In this document: positions 1 to 7,128 of the stretch, piece by piece
Layout: each line of letters opens with the position of its first letter
Position numbering within the stretch: position 1 is the first letter of the stretch
DNA from: CAZOVK01 sp964583165
GTDB lineage: Bacteria; Bacillota; Clostridia; Lachnospirales; WRAX01
DNA: 17,928 bases
NCBI GenBank assembly: GCA_964583165.1
Contig: CAZOVK010000046.1
Location: forward strand, 1 to 17,928
Direction of reading: 5' to 3'
Translations under genes and position numbers: made by a program
Notes under the pieces: generated by a model
Database searches by the model: none
Seen by the model: only the letters and a program-made list of their open reading frames with translations
Told to the model about the DNA's origin: nothing

Positions 1-1463
1 AGGTTAAACCGAGTGGCAAGGCTCTGCCGGCTTCTCCGGGCGCGGCTTGCGGTAAGCTGGTGTTCACGAGTGAAGACGCGAAGAAACAAGCGGCGCTTGG
101 CGAAAAGGTTGTGCTTGTGCGCCTTGAGACAAGCCCCGAAGACATTGAGGGTATGCAGGTTGCACAGGGTATTCTTACGGTCAAGGGCGGCATGACGAGC
201 CATGCGGCGGTTGTTGCGCGCGGTATGGGGCGTTGCTGTGTTTCGGGCTGCGAATCTATTAAGATGAACGAAGAAGAAAAGACGTTCACACTCGGCGGTC
301 AAGAGTTCCACGAGGGCGACATCATTTCGCTTGATGGTTCCACGGGGAACATTTATGGCGAAGCGATTCCGTCTAAGCCGGCTGAAATCAGCGGCAACTT
401 CGCGACGTTTATGGCATGGGCTGACGCGGTTCGTACGCTTAAAGTACGCACAAACGCCGACACGCCTAAGGACGCGAAAAAGGCTCTTGAATTTGGCGCA
501 GAGGGTATCGGCCTTGTCAGAACAGAGCATATGTTCTTCGAAGAAGAGCGCATCATCAAAATGCGCCGTATGATTCTCTCTGATAACAAGACAGAACGCC
601 TTGCGGCTTGTGACGAGCTTATGCCTTATCAGAAGGGCGACTTTATCGGTATTTACGAAGCTATGCAAGAGTTGCCTGTTACGATTCGTCTTCTTGACCC
701 GCCGCTTCATGAATTCCTTCCGAAGTCTGACGCAGAGTTTGAGGCTGTTTCGGCTATTATGGGTATCCCCGCCGAAGAGCTTAAAGAACGCGCTGTCACA
801 CTTCATGAGTTGAACCCCATGATGGGTCACCGTGGTTGCCGTTTGAGCGTCAGTTATCCCGAGCTTGCGGAGATGCAGACACGCGCGATTATCGAGGCGG
901 CTATTGACGTATCGAAGCGCATGAATATCAGCATTGTGCCCGAAATCATGATACCGCTGATAGGTGAAGTTAAGGAATTGCGCTTCGTTAAGGACATTAT
1001 CGATACAACGGCGAAGAAGATTATCGCGGAAGCGGGCTTCGAGCTTAAATATATGGTTGGTACTATGATTGAGATACCGCGTGCGGCCCTCACGGCTGAC
1101 CAGATTGCGAAAGACGCGGAGTTTTTCTCGTTCGGTACGAATGACCTTACACAGATGACATACGGTTTGTCGCGTGATGACGCAGGCAGAATCTTGAAGG
1201 ATTATCTTGACGCGAACATCTACCCGGCTGACCCGACAGCGCGTCTTGACCAAACAGGCGTTGGCAAGCTCATGGAGATGGCCGTCACGCTTGGCCGTCA
1301 AACACGCCCCAATATCAAACTCGGTATCTGCGGCGAGCACGGCGGCGACCCGTCTTCGATTGACTTCTGTCATAGAGTTGGGCTTGCGTATGTAAGCTGT
1401 TCACCATTCAGAGTGCCGATTGCAAGACTTGCGGCGGCGCAGGCGGCGATTAAACACAACTAA
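1..1463 (+). CDS. ppdK: Pyruvate, phosphate dikinase, C-terminal part (cut by window edge)
   Basis: This is the 3' part of pyruvate, phosphate dikinase, which interconverts pyruvate + ATP + Pi and PEP + AMP + PPi in the cytoplasm. The frame is open from base 3 at the left edge, and its first residues (LPASPGAACGK) already match the start of the phosphohistidine domain, so the GTG at 60 is internal and not a start. The swivelling domain carries GGMTSHAAVVARG, with the catalytic His encoded at 201-203. The PEP/pyruvate-binding TIM barrel follows, with GLVRTEHMFF, MIPLIGE, FSFGTNDLTQM and GICGEHGGDP, the last holding the catalytic Cys at 1329-1331. The N-terminal ATP-grasp domain lies outside the window. 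Arginine codons are mostly CGC/CGT. A terminator follows at once. Identity is certain from the family motifs; only the left boundary is missing. Confidence 0.97.
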   Translation, partial: VKPSGKALPASPGAACGKLVFTSEDAKKQAALGEKVVLVRLETSPEDIEGMQVAQGILTVKGGMTSHAAVVARGMGRCCVSGCESIKMNEEEKTFTLGGQEFHEGDIISLDGSTGNIYGEAIPSKPAEISGNFATFMAWADAVRTLKVRTNADTPKDAKKALEFGAEGIGLVRTEHMFFEEERIIKMRRMILSDNKTERLAACDELMPYQKGDFIGIYEAMQELPVTIRLLDPPLHEFLPKSDAEFEAVSAIMGIPAEELKERAVTLHELNPMMGHRGCRLSVSYPELAEMQTRAIIEAAIDVSKRMNISIVPEIMIPLIGEVKELRFVKDIIDTTAKKIIAEAGFELKYMVGTMIEIPRAALTADQIAKDAEFFSFGTNDLTQMTYGLSRDDAGRILKDYLDANIYPADPTARLDQTGVGKLMEMAVTLGRQTRPNIKLGICGEHGGDPSSIDFCHRVGLAYVSCSPFRVPIARLAAAQAAIKHN

Positions 1464-1477
1464 TCTAGTCTTGTGTG

Positions 1478-1512
1478 CAACAGGCGGAGGAAACCCCGCC
1501 TGTTGTTGTTCA
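1478..1512 (+). terminator. Rho-independent terminator of ppdK
   Basis: A perfect 10-bp inverted repeat, CAACAGGCGG at 1478-1487 and CCGCCTGTTG at 1496-1505, encloses an 8-base loop and is followed by a T-rich stretch (TTGTT). It starts 15 bases after the ppdK stop, so it most likely ends the ppdK transcript and partly insulates the next gene. Confidence 0.8.
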
Positions 1513-1513
1513 T

Positions 1514-1519
1514 GGGGGG
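1514..1519 (+). promoter_or_regulatory. Ribosome binding site choosing the GNAT start
   Basis: A run of six G lies 10 bases before the ATG at 1530. The upstream ATG-equivalent at 1473 would begin before the ppdK terminator stem and has no such site, so 1530 is preferred. Confidence 0.6.
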
Positions 1520-1529
1520 TAATATTTTA

Positions 1530-2063
1530 ATGGAGTACCGTACATTAGTTGTTGAAGACATCAATATGGATTTGTTTGAACATTTTAGTCGTACACAAAA
1601 AATCACTCACTGCTTAACAAAAATCAATGGTGAATGGCAAACCATAGAGATAGAGAAGCCATATGTGTTTGATTGGGATAAAGAAAAATACGCGAAACTG
1701 GTCAATCAGCTTAGGGCGATTATTGAAGATGGCGGTGTAGTGTTCGGTGTCTTTGATAATGGGCGATTCAAGGGGTTTTCTGTCGTGAGTGCCGCCGGTA
1801 TGCCGGGTTTAACGGGTTACTTGGATATGACGTATTTACATATTTCTTCAGACATGAGGGGAAGAGGCCTTGGGCGACGGCTGTTTGAGTTGGCGGCAAA
1901 ATGGGCGAGGGACAAAGGCGCGACAAAGCTATTTATCAGCGCCAGTGATGTTGCGGAATCTCAGGCGTTCTATAGGGCTATGGGTTGTGTAGATGCCTCA
2001 ATTGTTAATGAGGCATATGCGAAACATGAACCGTGGGATATTCAAATGGAATATAATCTGTGA
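1530..2063 (+). CDS. GNAT family N-acetyltransferase
   Basis: A 177-residue protein of the GCN5-related N-acetyltransferase fold, expected to move an acetyl group from acetyl-CoA to an amine of a small molecule or protein; the substrate is unknown. The acetyl-CoA pyrophosphate loop is seen as R-G-R-G-L-G at residues 110-115, after a beta strand (YLDMTYLHISSDM). The C-terminal part (FISASDVAESQAFYRAMGCV) has the usual last strands and the tyrosine that often acts as general acid. The first 60 residues are charged and less typical. The start at 1530 is chosen from the G-rich site before it and because an upstream start would run through the ppdK terminator. Five of ten arginine codons are AGG/AGA, unlike ppdK, so it may be acquired or weakly expressed. 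Terminators flank it on both sides. Confidence 0.85.
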   Translation: MEYRTLVVEDINMDLFEHFSRTQKITHCLTKINGEWQTIEIEKPYVFDWDKEKYAKLVNQLRAIIEDGGVVFGVFDNGRFKGFSVVSAAGMPGLTGYLDMTYLHISSDMRGRGLGRRLFELAAKWARDKGATKLFISASDVAESQAFYRAMGCVDASIVNEAYAKHEPWDIQMEYNL

Positions 2064-2073
2064 AACAAACGAG

Positions 2074-2117
2074 AAACGTGAATCGGTCAGACATAGATAA
2101 ACTGATTCGCGTTTTTT
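2074..2117 (+). terminator. Rho-independent terminator of the GNAT gene
   Basis: A 12-bp stem is formed by 2076-2087 and 2101-2112 (two G-U pairs in the RNA), extended by AAA/TTT, with a 13-base loop and a run of six T after the stem. It sits 10 bases after the GNAT stop codon. Confidence 0.85.
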
Positions 2118-2354
2118 ATTGTAGAGTATTTTCATCTTGGGGTAGATGAGGGAATGAGCGGAACGGCGAGTAGCGTGTTTTGCAGGATGCCTGTAAAGCT
2201 GTCTTTAGTAGTATAATGCGGTGAATGCGCTGGAGCGGTGTGTTGATACTGATGGTTAGGTTGGTTTTTTGGGTTAATCATAATGGCGTTAATTAGAATG
2301 AAGATGTTTTTTGGATAACGGCGTATATAGTCAGTATTAATAATGTCCGACATA
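2118..2354. other. Convergent intergenic spacer, no gene recognised
   Basis: This 237-base stretch lies between the terminators of two convergent genes. A 73-codon minus-strand frame (2132-2353) is open here, but its ATG lies inside the terminator region of the LysM-GH18 gene, has no ribosome binding site, and its protein is not recognisable. The + strand is G-rich in the first half and A/T-rich in the second. I see no strong inverted repeat and no RNA gene. Confidence 0.5.
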
Positions 2355-2379
2355 GAAAAAGGGGCATAGACAGCCCCTT
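2355..2379 (-). terminator. Rho-independent terminator of the LysM-GH18 gene
   Basis: On the minus strand, AAGGGGC (2379-2373) pairs with GCCCCTT (2365-2359), followed by a T run (2359-2355 region). The stem shares its first bases with the TAA stop codon of the gene at 2378-2380, so stop codon and terminator are fused. Confidence 0.85.
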
Positions 2380-3475
2380 ATTCCCTGTCATACAGGGCTT
2401 GTTGAACGAGATACAGTTGTGGGAATGGGCGATTTAGTGCCCAGTAGCTCACACCGCGCAGGCCGTAGGCGTGGACGAGTTGTAGTTTTGAATAGATACT
2501 CCGCGCGTCTTCAAACCAGACGGTGTGTTCCGTAGAGTTTGATTTGTACATGAAATAGGGGCTGTGGGCTATGGGGTCATATTCAATGGCGGTGTTGTGT
2601 TCACGCGCGAGAATGGGCGCGTCGGGGTTACTGATAGAGCGCGCGGGCTTGTTATCGGGCCAGTCGTAACCGTAGTTGGGTATACCGAGCAGGAGTTTGG
2701 CGGGCGGTATGAGCTTGACGGTATAATCAACCGCAAAGGACACCCAGTCGAGCGGGGCGACGGGCGCGGGCTCGCCGTTTGACGTGCCATACTCGTATGC
2801 CATAAGAATTACGCTGTCAACGACCGCGCCTATAGCCGCATAGTCGGGCAAATTCGTTTCTGTGCCGAAGTTCGCGGGCAGACAAACCGATACCGATAGC
2901 CCCGCCCCATGTAAGGTCTTTGTGATGGAGCTCACGAAATTTGTGAATGCGCGTTGAGCCTCTTTGGGTACAAACTCAATGTCTATACAAAGCTCGTCAT
3001 AACCACGTTCTTTCATGTATTTGATGAGCGCGTCGCCGAGATTCGCCCATGAATCGGGCATGTATAAGAGATTTTCGGCTAGGGAGGGTGAGAAGTCGCC
3101 GTTTTCGTCTGTGTTCGTGAGTGTGAGGGCGGCCGCCGCGCCGCTTTGCTTGATGGCTTTGAGGATACGTGCGTCGTCGGCGCCGACTAGATTACCCTGT
3201 TCGTCAAAACGCGCCGAAAACACCGCGACGGCACTGAGGGCGGGCAGGGCGTTTTGAAAGGTTTTCTCGTTTATCGGCGCATAAGCGAAGCCATACGCCG
3301 AAATCAGCCCCCATGTCGGTTCGCGCATGGCGGCTGTCAGAACAACCGTCTGACCGGGCGTGAGTGGCGCATCGGCGGGTATCGCGTTCTCCTCGGCAAC
3401 GCGACGCGCATTTACGCGGTAGGCCTGTGCGATACTCTCAATTGTATCACCCGGCGCGGCAACATATATGACCAT
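2378..3475 (-). CDS. LysM domain plus glycoside hydrolase 18 protein (SleL/YaaH-like)
   Basis: A 365-residue protein resembling spore cortex-fragment lytic enzymes, which are N-acetylglucosaminidases acting on peptidoglycan during germination. One LysM domain covers about residues 2-47 (PGDTIESIAQAYRV, LTPGQTVVL) and would bind glycan. The rest is a GH18 barrel; the catalytic strand reads DELCIDIE at 160-167, so the acidic E167 and D165 are kept while the second Asp of the usual DGxDxDxE is Cys. Other family landmarks are SVCLPANFG, VDSVILMAYEYG, LLLGIPNYGYDW and GVSYWALNRP. There is no signal peptide, as usual for SleL/YaaH, which are made in the mother cell and placed in the spore coat. GGAG lies about 8 bases before the ATG. 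It is divergent from the MBL gene. A SleL role is inferred from the domains; several GH18/LysM paralogues occur per spore former. Confidence 0.9.
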   Translation of the reverse strand: MVIYVAAPGDTIESIAQAYRVNARRVAEENAIPADAPLTPGQTVVLTAAMREPTWGLISAYGFAYAPINEKTFQNALPALSAVAVFSARFDEQGNLVGADDARILKAIKQSGAAAALTLTNTDENGDFSPSLAENLLYMPDSWANLGDALIKYMKERGYDELCIDIEFVPKEAQRAFTNFVSSITKTLHGAGLSVSVCLPANFGTETNLPDYAAIGAVVDSVILMAYEYGTSNGEPAPVAPLDWVSFAVDYTVKLIPPAKLLLGIPNYGYDWPDNKPARSISNPDAPILAREHNTAIEYDPIAHSPYFMYKSNSTEHTVWFEDARSIYSKLQLVHAYGLRGVSYWALNRPFPQLYLVQQALYDRE

Positions 3476-3545
3476 AAAATCAGCTCCACTGTTTTTTTAC
3501 AATATATTGCTAAAAAATATGGGCTAGAATTAAAACAAAAATTAC

Positions 3546-3551
3546 GGAGGG
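3546..3551 (+). promoter_or_regulatory. Ribosome binding site of the MBL-fold gene
   Basis: GGAGGG lies 3-4 bases before the ATG at 3555, within a strongly A/T-rich leader. It fixes that ATG as the start, inside the shorter of two overlapping frames. Confidence 0.75.
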
Positions 3552-3554
3552 AAT

Positions 3555-4220
3555 ATGAGGTTGAAAACAAGAAAATCTAAGATTATTGCAATTATTGTGG
3601 CGGTGTGTGTTGTAGCGATAGGTCTTTTGTTGATTCGCCCGATTAGGTCAATTATCGCAATGAACGGCATGGAGCCGCTCGAAACAGGTGAGATAGTGCC
3701 CGGGGTTTATGCCATTAAAGACACGATGGTTAATATGTATCTGATTAAAACAGGGGATGAGTATATCGCCATTGATGCGGGCATGAAAGAAGGGACTATA
3801 AGTAACGGGCTTTCTGAATTGGGTATCAACAAAGCTAACGTGACAGCGCTGATTCTGACACATAGGCATTATGACCATACGGGCGGGGTGGGGCTGTTTT
3901 CGTCAGCACGTGAGTATACGTTTGACACTGACAGAGAGGTAATGGTTATCGGTGACGTGAAAATAGAGTGTATCTTTACGCCCGGACATACGAATAATTC
4001 GGTTAGTTTTCTGGTAAATGAAGGGCATCTGTTTGTCGGGGATAATTTAAGATTGACAGATGGTAAGGTGAGTTTGTTTAATTCGGTTTTTAACAGCAGT
4101 GATGAAGTTCAAAAGACGAGTATAACGAAATTATCTAAGCTTAATGGCGTGAAGATGATGTTTACGGCGCATTATGGGTATACGGCGGATTTTGAAGCGG
4201 CGTTTTCTGATTGGAAGTAG
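3555..4220 (+). CDS. Membrane-anchored metallo-beta-lactamase-fold hydrolase
   Basis: A 221-residue protein with one N-terminal membrane segment (about residues 9-28, after a basic MRLKTRKSK start), which puts the catalytic domain outside the cell as a signal anchor. The metal ligands of the fold are complete: H103-R-H105-Y-D107-H108, H145 in TPGHT, D163 in VGDNL and H206 in TAHYG. It therefore should be a two-metal hydrolase. Family members act on thioesters, phosphodiesters, lactones or beta-lactams, and nothing here decides between them. The protein is short compared with glyoxalase II. Six of eight arginine codons are AGG/AGA, unlike the large operons around it. It is divergent from the LysM-GH18 gene and convergent with the SDR gene, and a structured block follows its stop. 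Confidence 0.88.
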   Translation: MRLKTRKSKIIAIIVAVCVVAIGLLLIRPIRSIIAMNGMEPLETGEIVPGVYAIKDTMVNMYLIKTGDEYIAIDAGMKEGTISNGLSELGINKANVTALILTHRHYDHTGGVGLFSSAREYTFDTDREVMVIGDVKIECIFTPGHTNNSVSFLVNEGHLFVGDNLRLTDGKVSLFNSVFNSSDEVQKTSITKLSKLNGVKMMFTAHYGYTADFEAAFSDWK

Positions 4221-4222
4221 GC

Positions 4223-4250
4223 ATTGCGGTGGGCTGGCGCCCACCGCAAT
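4223..4250 (+). terminator. Perfect 12-bp hairpin after the MBL gene
   Basis: ATTGCGGTGGGC (4223-4234) and GCCCACCGCAAT (4239-4250) are exact complements around a TGGC loop, beginning two bases after the MBL stop codon. There is no T run on either strand, so it may protect the mRNA 3' end or belong to a repeat rather than be a simple terminator. Confidence 0.55.
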
Positions 4251-4253
4251 AAT

Positions 4254-4268
4254 CCCGCCCACCCGCCC
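4254..4268 (-). other. G-quadruplex motif with three single-base loops
   Basis: The minus strand reads GGGCGGGTGGGCGGG: four runs of three G separated by loops of one base, the most stable class of predicted quadruplex. It lies between the hairpin at 4223-4250 and the bidirectional terminator at 4302-4361. For MBL transcription this is the template strand; for the opposite operon it lies beyond the terminator. Folding in the cell is inferred. Confidence 0.7.
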
Positions 4269-4301
4269 TAAGTTACTCGCGCCGTTTGTCGGTGGAGGAA
4301 T

Positions 4302-4361
4302 AAAAATCCGTCCGCGCTTGTAGGTAAATTGTGTAAGACCCACATGCGCGGACGGATTTTT
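4302..4361. terminator. Bidirectional terminator, perfect 16-bp arms
   Basis: AAAAATCCGTCCGCGC (4302-4317) and GCGCGGACGGATTTTT (4346-4361) are exact reverse complements separated by 28 bases. A-run and T-run at the outer ends give a U tail to RNA of either strand, as expected between the convergent MBL and SDR genes. The loop is longer than usual, with a minor internal TGTG/CACA pairing, so it could also be a small repeat element used as a terminator. Confidence 0.8.
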
Positions 4362-4383
4362 GGTTTCTTCAATACGCCACTGC

Positions 4384-5106
4384 CTAAAAGCCGCCGTCAA
4401 TACCTATTATACTGCCGTTTATATAGGCGGCTTCGGGGCTTGCCAAAAACAGCGTGAGTTTCGCGACTTCCTCGGGCTTTCCGAAACGACCCGCGGGGAT
4501 TGTGTCTTTGACATATTGAATGTCCTCTTGGCGGAGGTACTTCCAGAGCATTTGGGTTTCAAACACACCCGGTTCTATAGCGTTTACGGTTATGCCTGAC
4601 GGGGCGAGTTCTTTGGCGAGGGATTTAGTCAAACTGTTGATTCCGCCTTTTGTGGCGGCATAAACCGCTTCGCATGACGCGCCGCGTGCGTGGATGGACG
4701 AGATGTTGATAATGCGCCCGTCTTTGCGGCGAACCATTTGCGGAATCACGAGGTTTGAACACGCGATTGTGGAGATGAGGTTATTATGTATGACCTCCAG
4801 ATACTCATTTTCGGTCATATCCTGTAATAACCCATGAAACGATATGCCGGCGTTGTTGATAAGTACGTCAACGTCCATATCGGCGAACAGGCGTGAGGCT
4901 TCTTCGTGATTCGCCGCGTCGGCTTGTATCGCGCGGACATGCGGCGAAATCTCGCGTAGTTTAACAAGCGCGGCATTGAGTTCTACCATGCTTCTGCGAC
5001 AATTTATTGTCACAAAATAGCCTGCATTTAGAAAGACCTCTGCCATTGAAAAACCCAGCCCGCGTGACGAGCCGGTAATAACAACATGCCTAATATTATC
5101 ACCCAT
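4384..5106 (-). CDS. Short-chain dehydrogenase/reductase (FabG-like)
   Basis: A 240-residue classical SDR, an NAD(P)H-dependent oxidoreductase of the cytoplasm. The cofactor site is TGSSRGLG at residues 11-18, with NNAG at 84-87. The active site is complete: Asn near 109, Ser near 136 in NISS, and Tyr149/Lys153 in YAATK. Two arginines after the second strand (NCRRS) favour NADPH. The C terminus (AAYINGSIIGIDGGF) is typical of 3-oxoacyl-ACP reductase relatives, and length fits. No other fatty-acid gene lies near, so the substrate is open. Its ATG overlaps the end of the HIT gene (ATGGGTGA, 8 bases shared), which implies translational coupling. It is the last gene of the murJ operon, before the bidirectional terminator. 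Confidence 0.88.
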   Translation of the reverse strand: MGDNIRHVVITGSSRGLGFSMAEVFLNAGYFVTINCRRSMVELNAALVKLREISPHVRAIQADAANHEEASRLFADMDVDVLINNAGISFHGLLQDMTENEYLEVIHNNLISTIACSNLVIPQMVRRKDGRIINISSIHARGASCEAVYAATKGGINSLTKSLAKELAPSGITVNAIEPGVFETQMLWKYLRQEDIQYVKDTIPAGRFGKPEEVAKLTLFLASPEAAYINGSIIGIDGGF

Positions 5107-5512
5107 TCATAGCCAATTTAATGCTCGTAAGCGTTTCAGTAAAAACTTCGGGTTTCGGGTCGAGTTGATTCCAACTTACGCTTATGTTGTCGTTGTCAAA
5201 TCGTGGTATGATGTGCATGTGGAAGTGGTTCACAGTTTGACCCGCCGCCACACCGTTGTTCTGAACGATATTCACGCCCGCGCAATTCGTCGCGTCTTTA
5301 ACCGCCTTTGCGAGCCGTTTCACAAGCGGCATGAGTGATGCCGCGTCAGTGTCGTCCAGTTCGTAGAGGTTATCGGCGTGATTCTTCGACAATACAATCA
5401 CATGCCCCAAAGCCGCGGGAAAGCGGTCAAGAATCGCAAAAAACCGTTCATCCTCATATACCTTATAGCTCGGTATCTCGCCCGCTATAATCTTACAAAA
5501 AATACAGTCCAT
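5099..5512 (-). CDS. HIT family nucleotide phosphoramidase/hydrolase
   Basis: A 137-residue histidine triad protein. The triad is NHFHMHIIPRF with His96, His98 and His100; the middle histidine of the last pair is the usual nucleophile region for cleaving adenosine phosphoramidates such as aminoacyl-AMP. The N terminus CIFCKIIAGEIPS carries a Cys-x2-Cys pair typical of the bacterial HinT-like group with a structural zinc. Length matches the family. GGGGG precedes the ATG at good distance. It begins 9 bases after the yitT-like stop and overlaps the SDR gene by 8 bases, so it is an operon member. Its role is housekeeping and says nothing about the rest of the operon. Confidence 0.93.
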   Translation of the reverse strand: MDCIFCKIIAGEIPSYKVYEDERFFAILDRFPAALGHVIVLSKNHADNLYELDDTDAASLMPLVKRLAKAVKDATNCAGVNIVQNNGVAAGQTVNHFHMHIIPRFDNDNISVSWNQLDPKPEVFTETLTSIKLAMNG

Positions 5513-5521
5513 ATTTGCCCC

Positions 5522-6397
5522 CTATTTGTCCTCTAAATCTCTGAACCCCAAGCCATACACTTCGCGCACATCAGCCATAATCATGAACGCGTTCTTGTCG
5601 AGCCGTGAGGTTATCTGTTTGAGCATAATAATTTCTTTGGTAGAAACGACGCTTAAAACGACCTTCTTTTCCTGCATGGAGTAAGCACCCTTGCCGTCAA
5701 GGATTGTCGCCGAGCGGTCGAGCTCTTTGATTATCGCCTGTGAGATTTCGTAAGGCGCATCTGATATGATGAACGCCGCTTTTGAGAAGTTCAAGCCTTC
5801 GAGCACTGCATCCATACCCTTGGCGCTTAAGAAGACGGCGATAACGGCGTAAAACGATTTCGTGAACCCGAAAGTGATTATACCAAGCATGATAACGGCC
5901 GCGTCAATGATGAAAATGAGCCGCGACATCTGTATATGCGGTACTTTTTGGTGTATCAGATAACCGCCGAGGTCAGAACCGCCCGTTGTACCCGAGAACC
6001 TTATGACAATACCCACGCCAACACCCGCCGATATGCCACCGAACACCATCGCGATAAAGATGTCAGTATCGATTATGGGTATCATCTGAGTAAAGAACAG
6101 ACAAACCGATAGAAAACCCGTTCCGAACAGCGTTTTGGCGATAAAGTTGAAGCCCTTCATCTTCCAAGCGAAAAGCAGAAGTGGTATGTTGACCGCTGTA
6201 TTCGTTACCCAGAGCGGCACGACGAACCCAAACGGGCGTGTCATACCTTGAAACGCGATAGCAAAGCCCGTCACGCCACCCGTAACCATCTGGTGAGGCT
6301 CGAAGAACAGGCTGATTGACAGCGCGAGAATCAAGACCCCCAGCGCAATCATGCCGTATTCGTAGACAACGCGTAATTTGCCCGTGTTTTGCGGCAT
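5522..6397 (-). CDS. YitT family membrane protein (DUF161 + DUF2179)
   Basis: A 291-residue membrane protein. About five hydrophobic segments fill residues 15-190, with the conserved glycine motifs TGGVTG (39-44) and SGTTGGSDLGG (135-145). A soluble C-terminal domain follows (about 205-287, SKAAFIISDAPYEISQAI to VYGLGFRD), matching DUF2179, which in related proteins looks like a small ligand-binding module. The family is common and multi-copy in Bacillota; function is unknown and transport or sporulation roles have been suggested. The ATG at 6397 is chosen over an upstream ATG at 6502 because it shares one base with the tagA-like stop (TAATG) and follows GGGGGAG; the extra 35 residues would only repeat the neighbouring gene out of frame. 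Confidence 0.9.
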   Translation of the reverse strand: MPQNTGKLRVVYEYGMIALGVLILALSISLFFEPHQMVTGGVTGFAIAFQGMTRPFGFVVPLWVTNTAVNIPLLLFAWKMKGFNFIAKTLFGTGFLSVCLFFTQMIPIIDTDIFIAMVFGGISAGVGVGIVIRFSGTTGGSDLGGYLIHQKVPHIQMSRLIFIIDAAVIMLGIITFGFTKSFYAVIAVFLSAKGMDAVLEGLNFSKAAFIISDAPYEISQAIIKELDRSATILDGKGAYSMQEKKVVLSVVSTKEIIMLKQITSRLDKNAFMIMADVREVYGLGFRDLEDK

Positions 6398-7128
6398 TAT
6401 TTTCTCCCCCTTAGGCGGTTGATTAAGACCTTGACAATGAAAATGGGAATGAACACCTGGCGCTTGAAGCGCTTGGGTTCTGACACAAGGCGGTAGAACC
6501 ATTCAAGCCCGAGTTTTTGGTAGATTATAGGCGCGCGTTTCACGCGTTCGCTCATGCCGTCAAGCTGACCACCCACGCCGATAAGCAAACGCGCGTTGAG
6601 CCTGTGTTTGTTCGCTGCGATAAACTTCTCTTGTCGTGGTGCGCCTAAGCCTACGAGTAATAAATCGGGCGAGAGTTTCGCGATTTGTTCAACTATAATA
6701 CTTTCCTGTTCGGGCTTATAATAACCGTTTTGACAGCCGACTACGCGAAGCCCGGGGTAACGTGCCTCCATGCGGGCTTTGGCTTCTTCGGCAACACCGG
6801 GTTTTGAGCCCAGAAAGTAGACGGTTTTTTGGGTTTTAGCCAATTCGGCGAAGAGGTTCTGAACGAGGTCATAACCCGCCACGCGCTCGGGTAGTTTCAC
6901 GCGGTTTAAGCGTGACGCATAGACAATGCCTATGCCGTCAGCGATGTTCATGTTGCTGTTGTGCAGAATCTGCATGAAGGCGTTGTCTTTGCCCGCCAAT
7001 AAGACAAATTCTGGGTTTGGCGTGAGCAGAACGCGAGGGGTATCTCCATTCAGGTAACCCATAGCGGTATTGACGGCTTCAGGCATTGTCAGAACATCAA
7101 ACGGTACGCCGAGTATTTCTGTTCTCAT
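6397..7128 (-). CDS. tagA: TagA/WecG/CpsF family glycosyltransferase (GT26)
   Basis: A 243-residue glycosyltransferase of family GT26. TagA adds N-acetylmannosamine to GlcNAc-PP-undecaprenol, the second sugar of the wall teichoic acid linkage unit; relatives build secondary cell wall polymers. Landmarks are TPNPEFV (36-42), ADGIGIVYASR with the catalytic-type Asp64, ERVAGYDL (81-88), LVGLGAPRQEKFI and VGGQLDGMSERVKRAPIIYQKLGLEWFYRL. The basic C-terminal tail (FKRQVFIPIFIVKVLINRLRGRK) is the membrane-touching part seen in the family. It starts one base inside the GT4-CsaB stop (TAATG) and ends one base inside the yitT-like start. The exact sugar is inferred from family and from the csaB neighbour, whose substrate normally contains pyruvylated ManNAc. 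Confidence 0.92.
   Translation of the reverse strand: MRTEILGVPFDVLTMPEAVNTAMGYLNGDTPRVLLTPNPEFVLLAGKDNAFMQILHNSNMNIADGIGIVYASRLNRVKLPERVAGYDLVQNLFAELAKTQKTVYFLGSKPGVAEEAKARMEARYPGLRVVGCQNGYYKPEQESIIVEQIAKLSPDLLLVGLGAPRQEKFIAANKHRLNARLLIGVGGQLDGMSERVKRAPIIYQKLGLEWFYRLVSEPKRFKRQVFIPIFIVKVLINRLRGRK

Noticed and set aside
2132..2353. 73-codon minus-strand open frame
   Set aside because: Its start lies in the terminator region of the upstream gene, there is no ribosome binding site, and the protein resembles nothing I know.
3254..3580. 108-codon + strand frame opposite the LysM-GH18 start
   Set aside because: It is antisense to a well-supported gene and runs through the ribosome site and start of the MBL gene in another frame.
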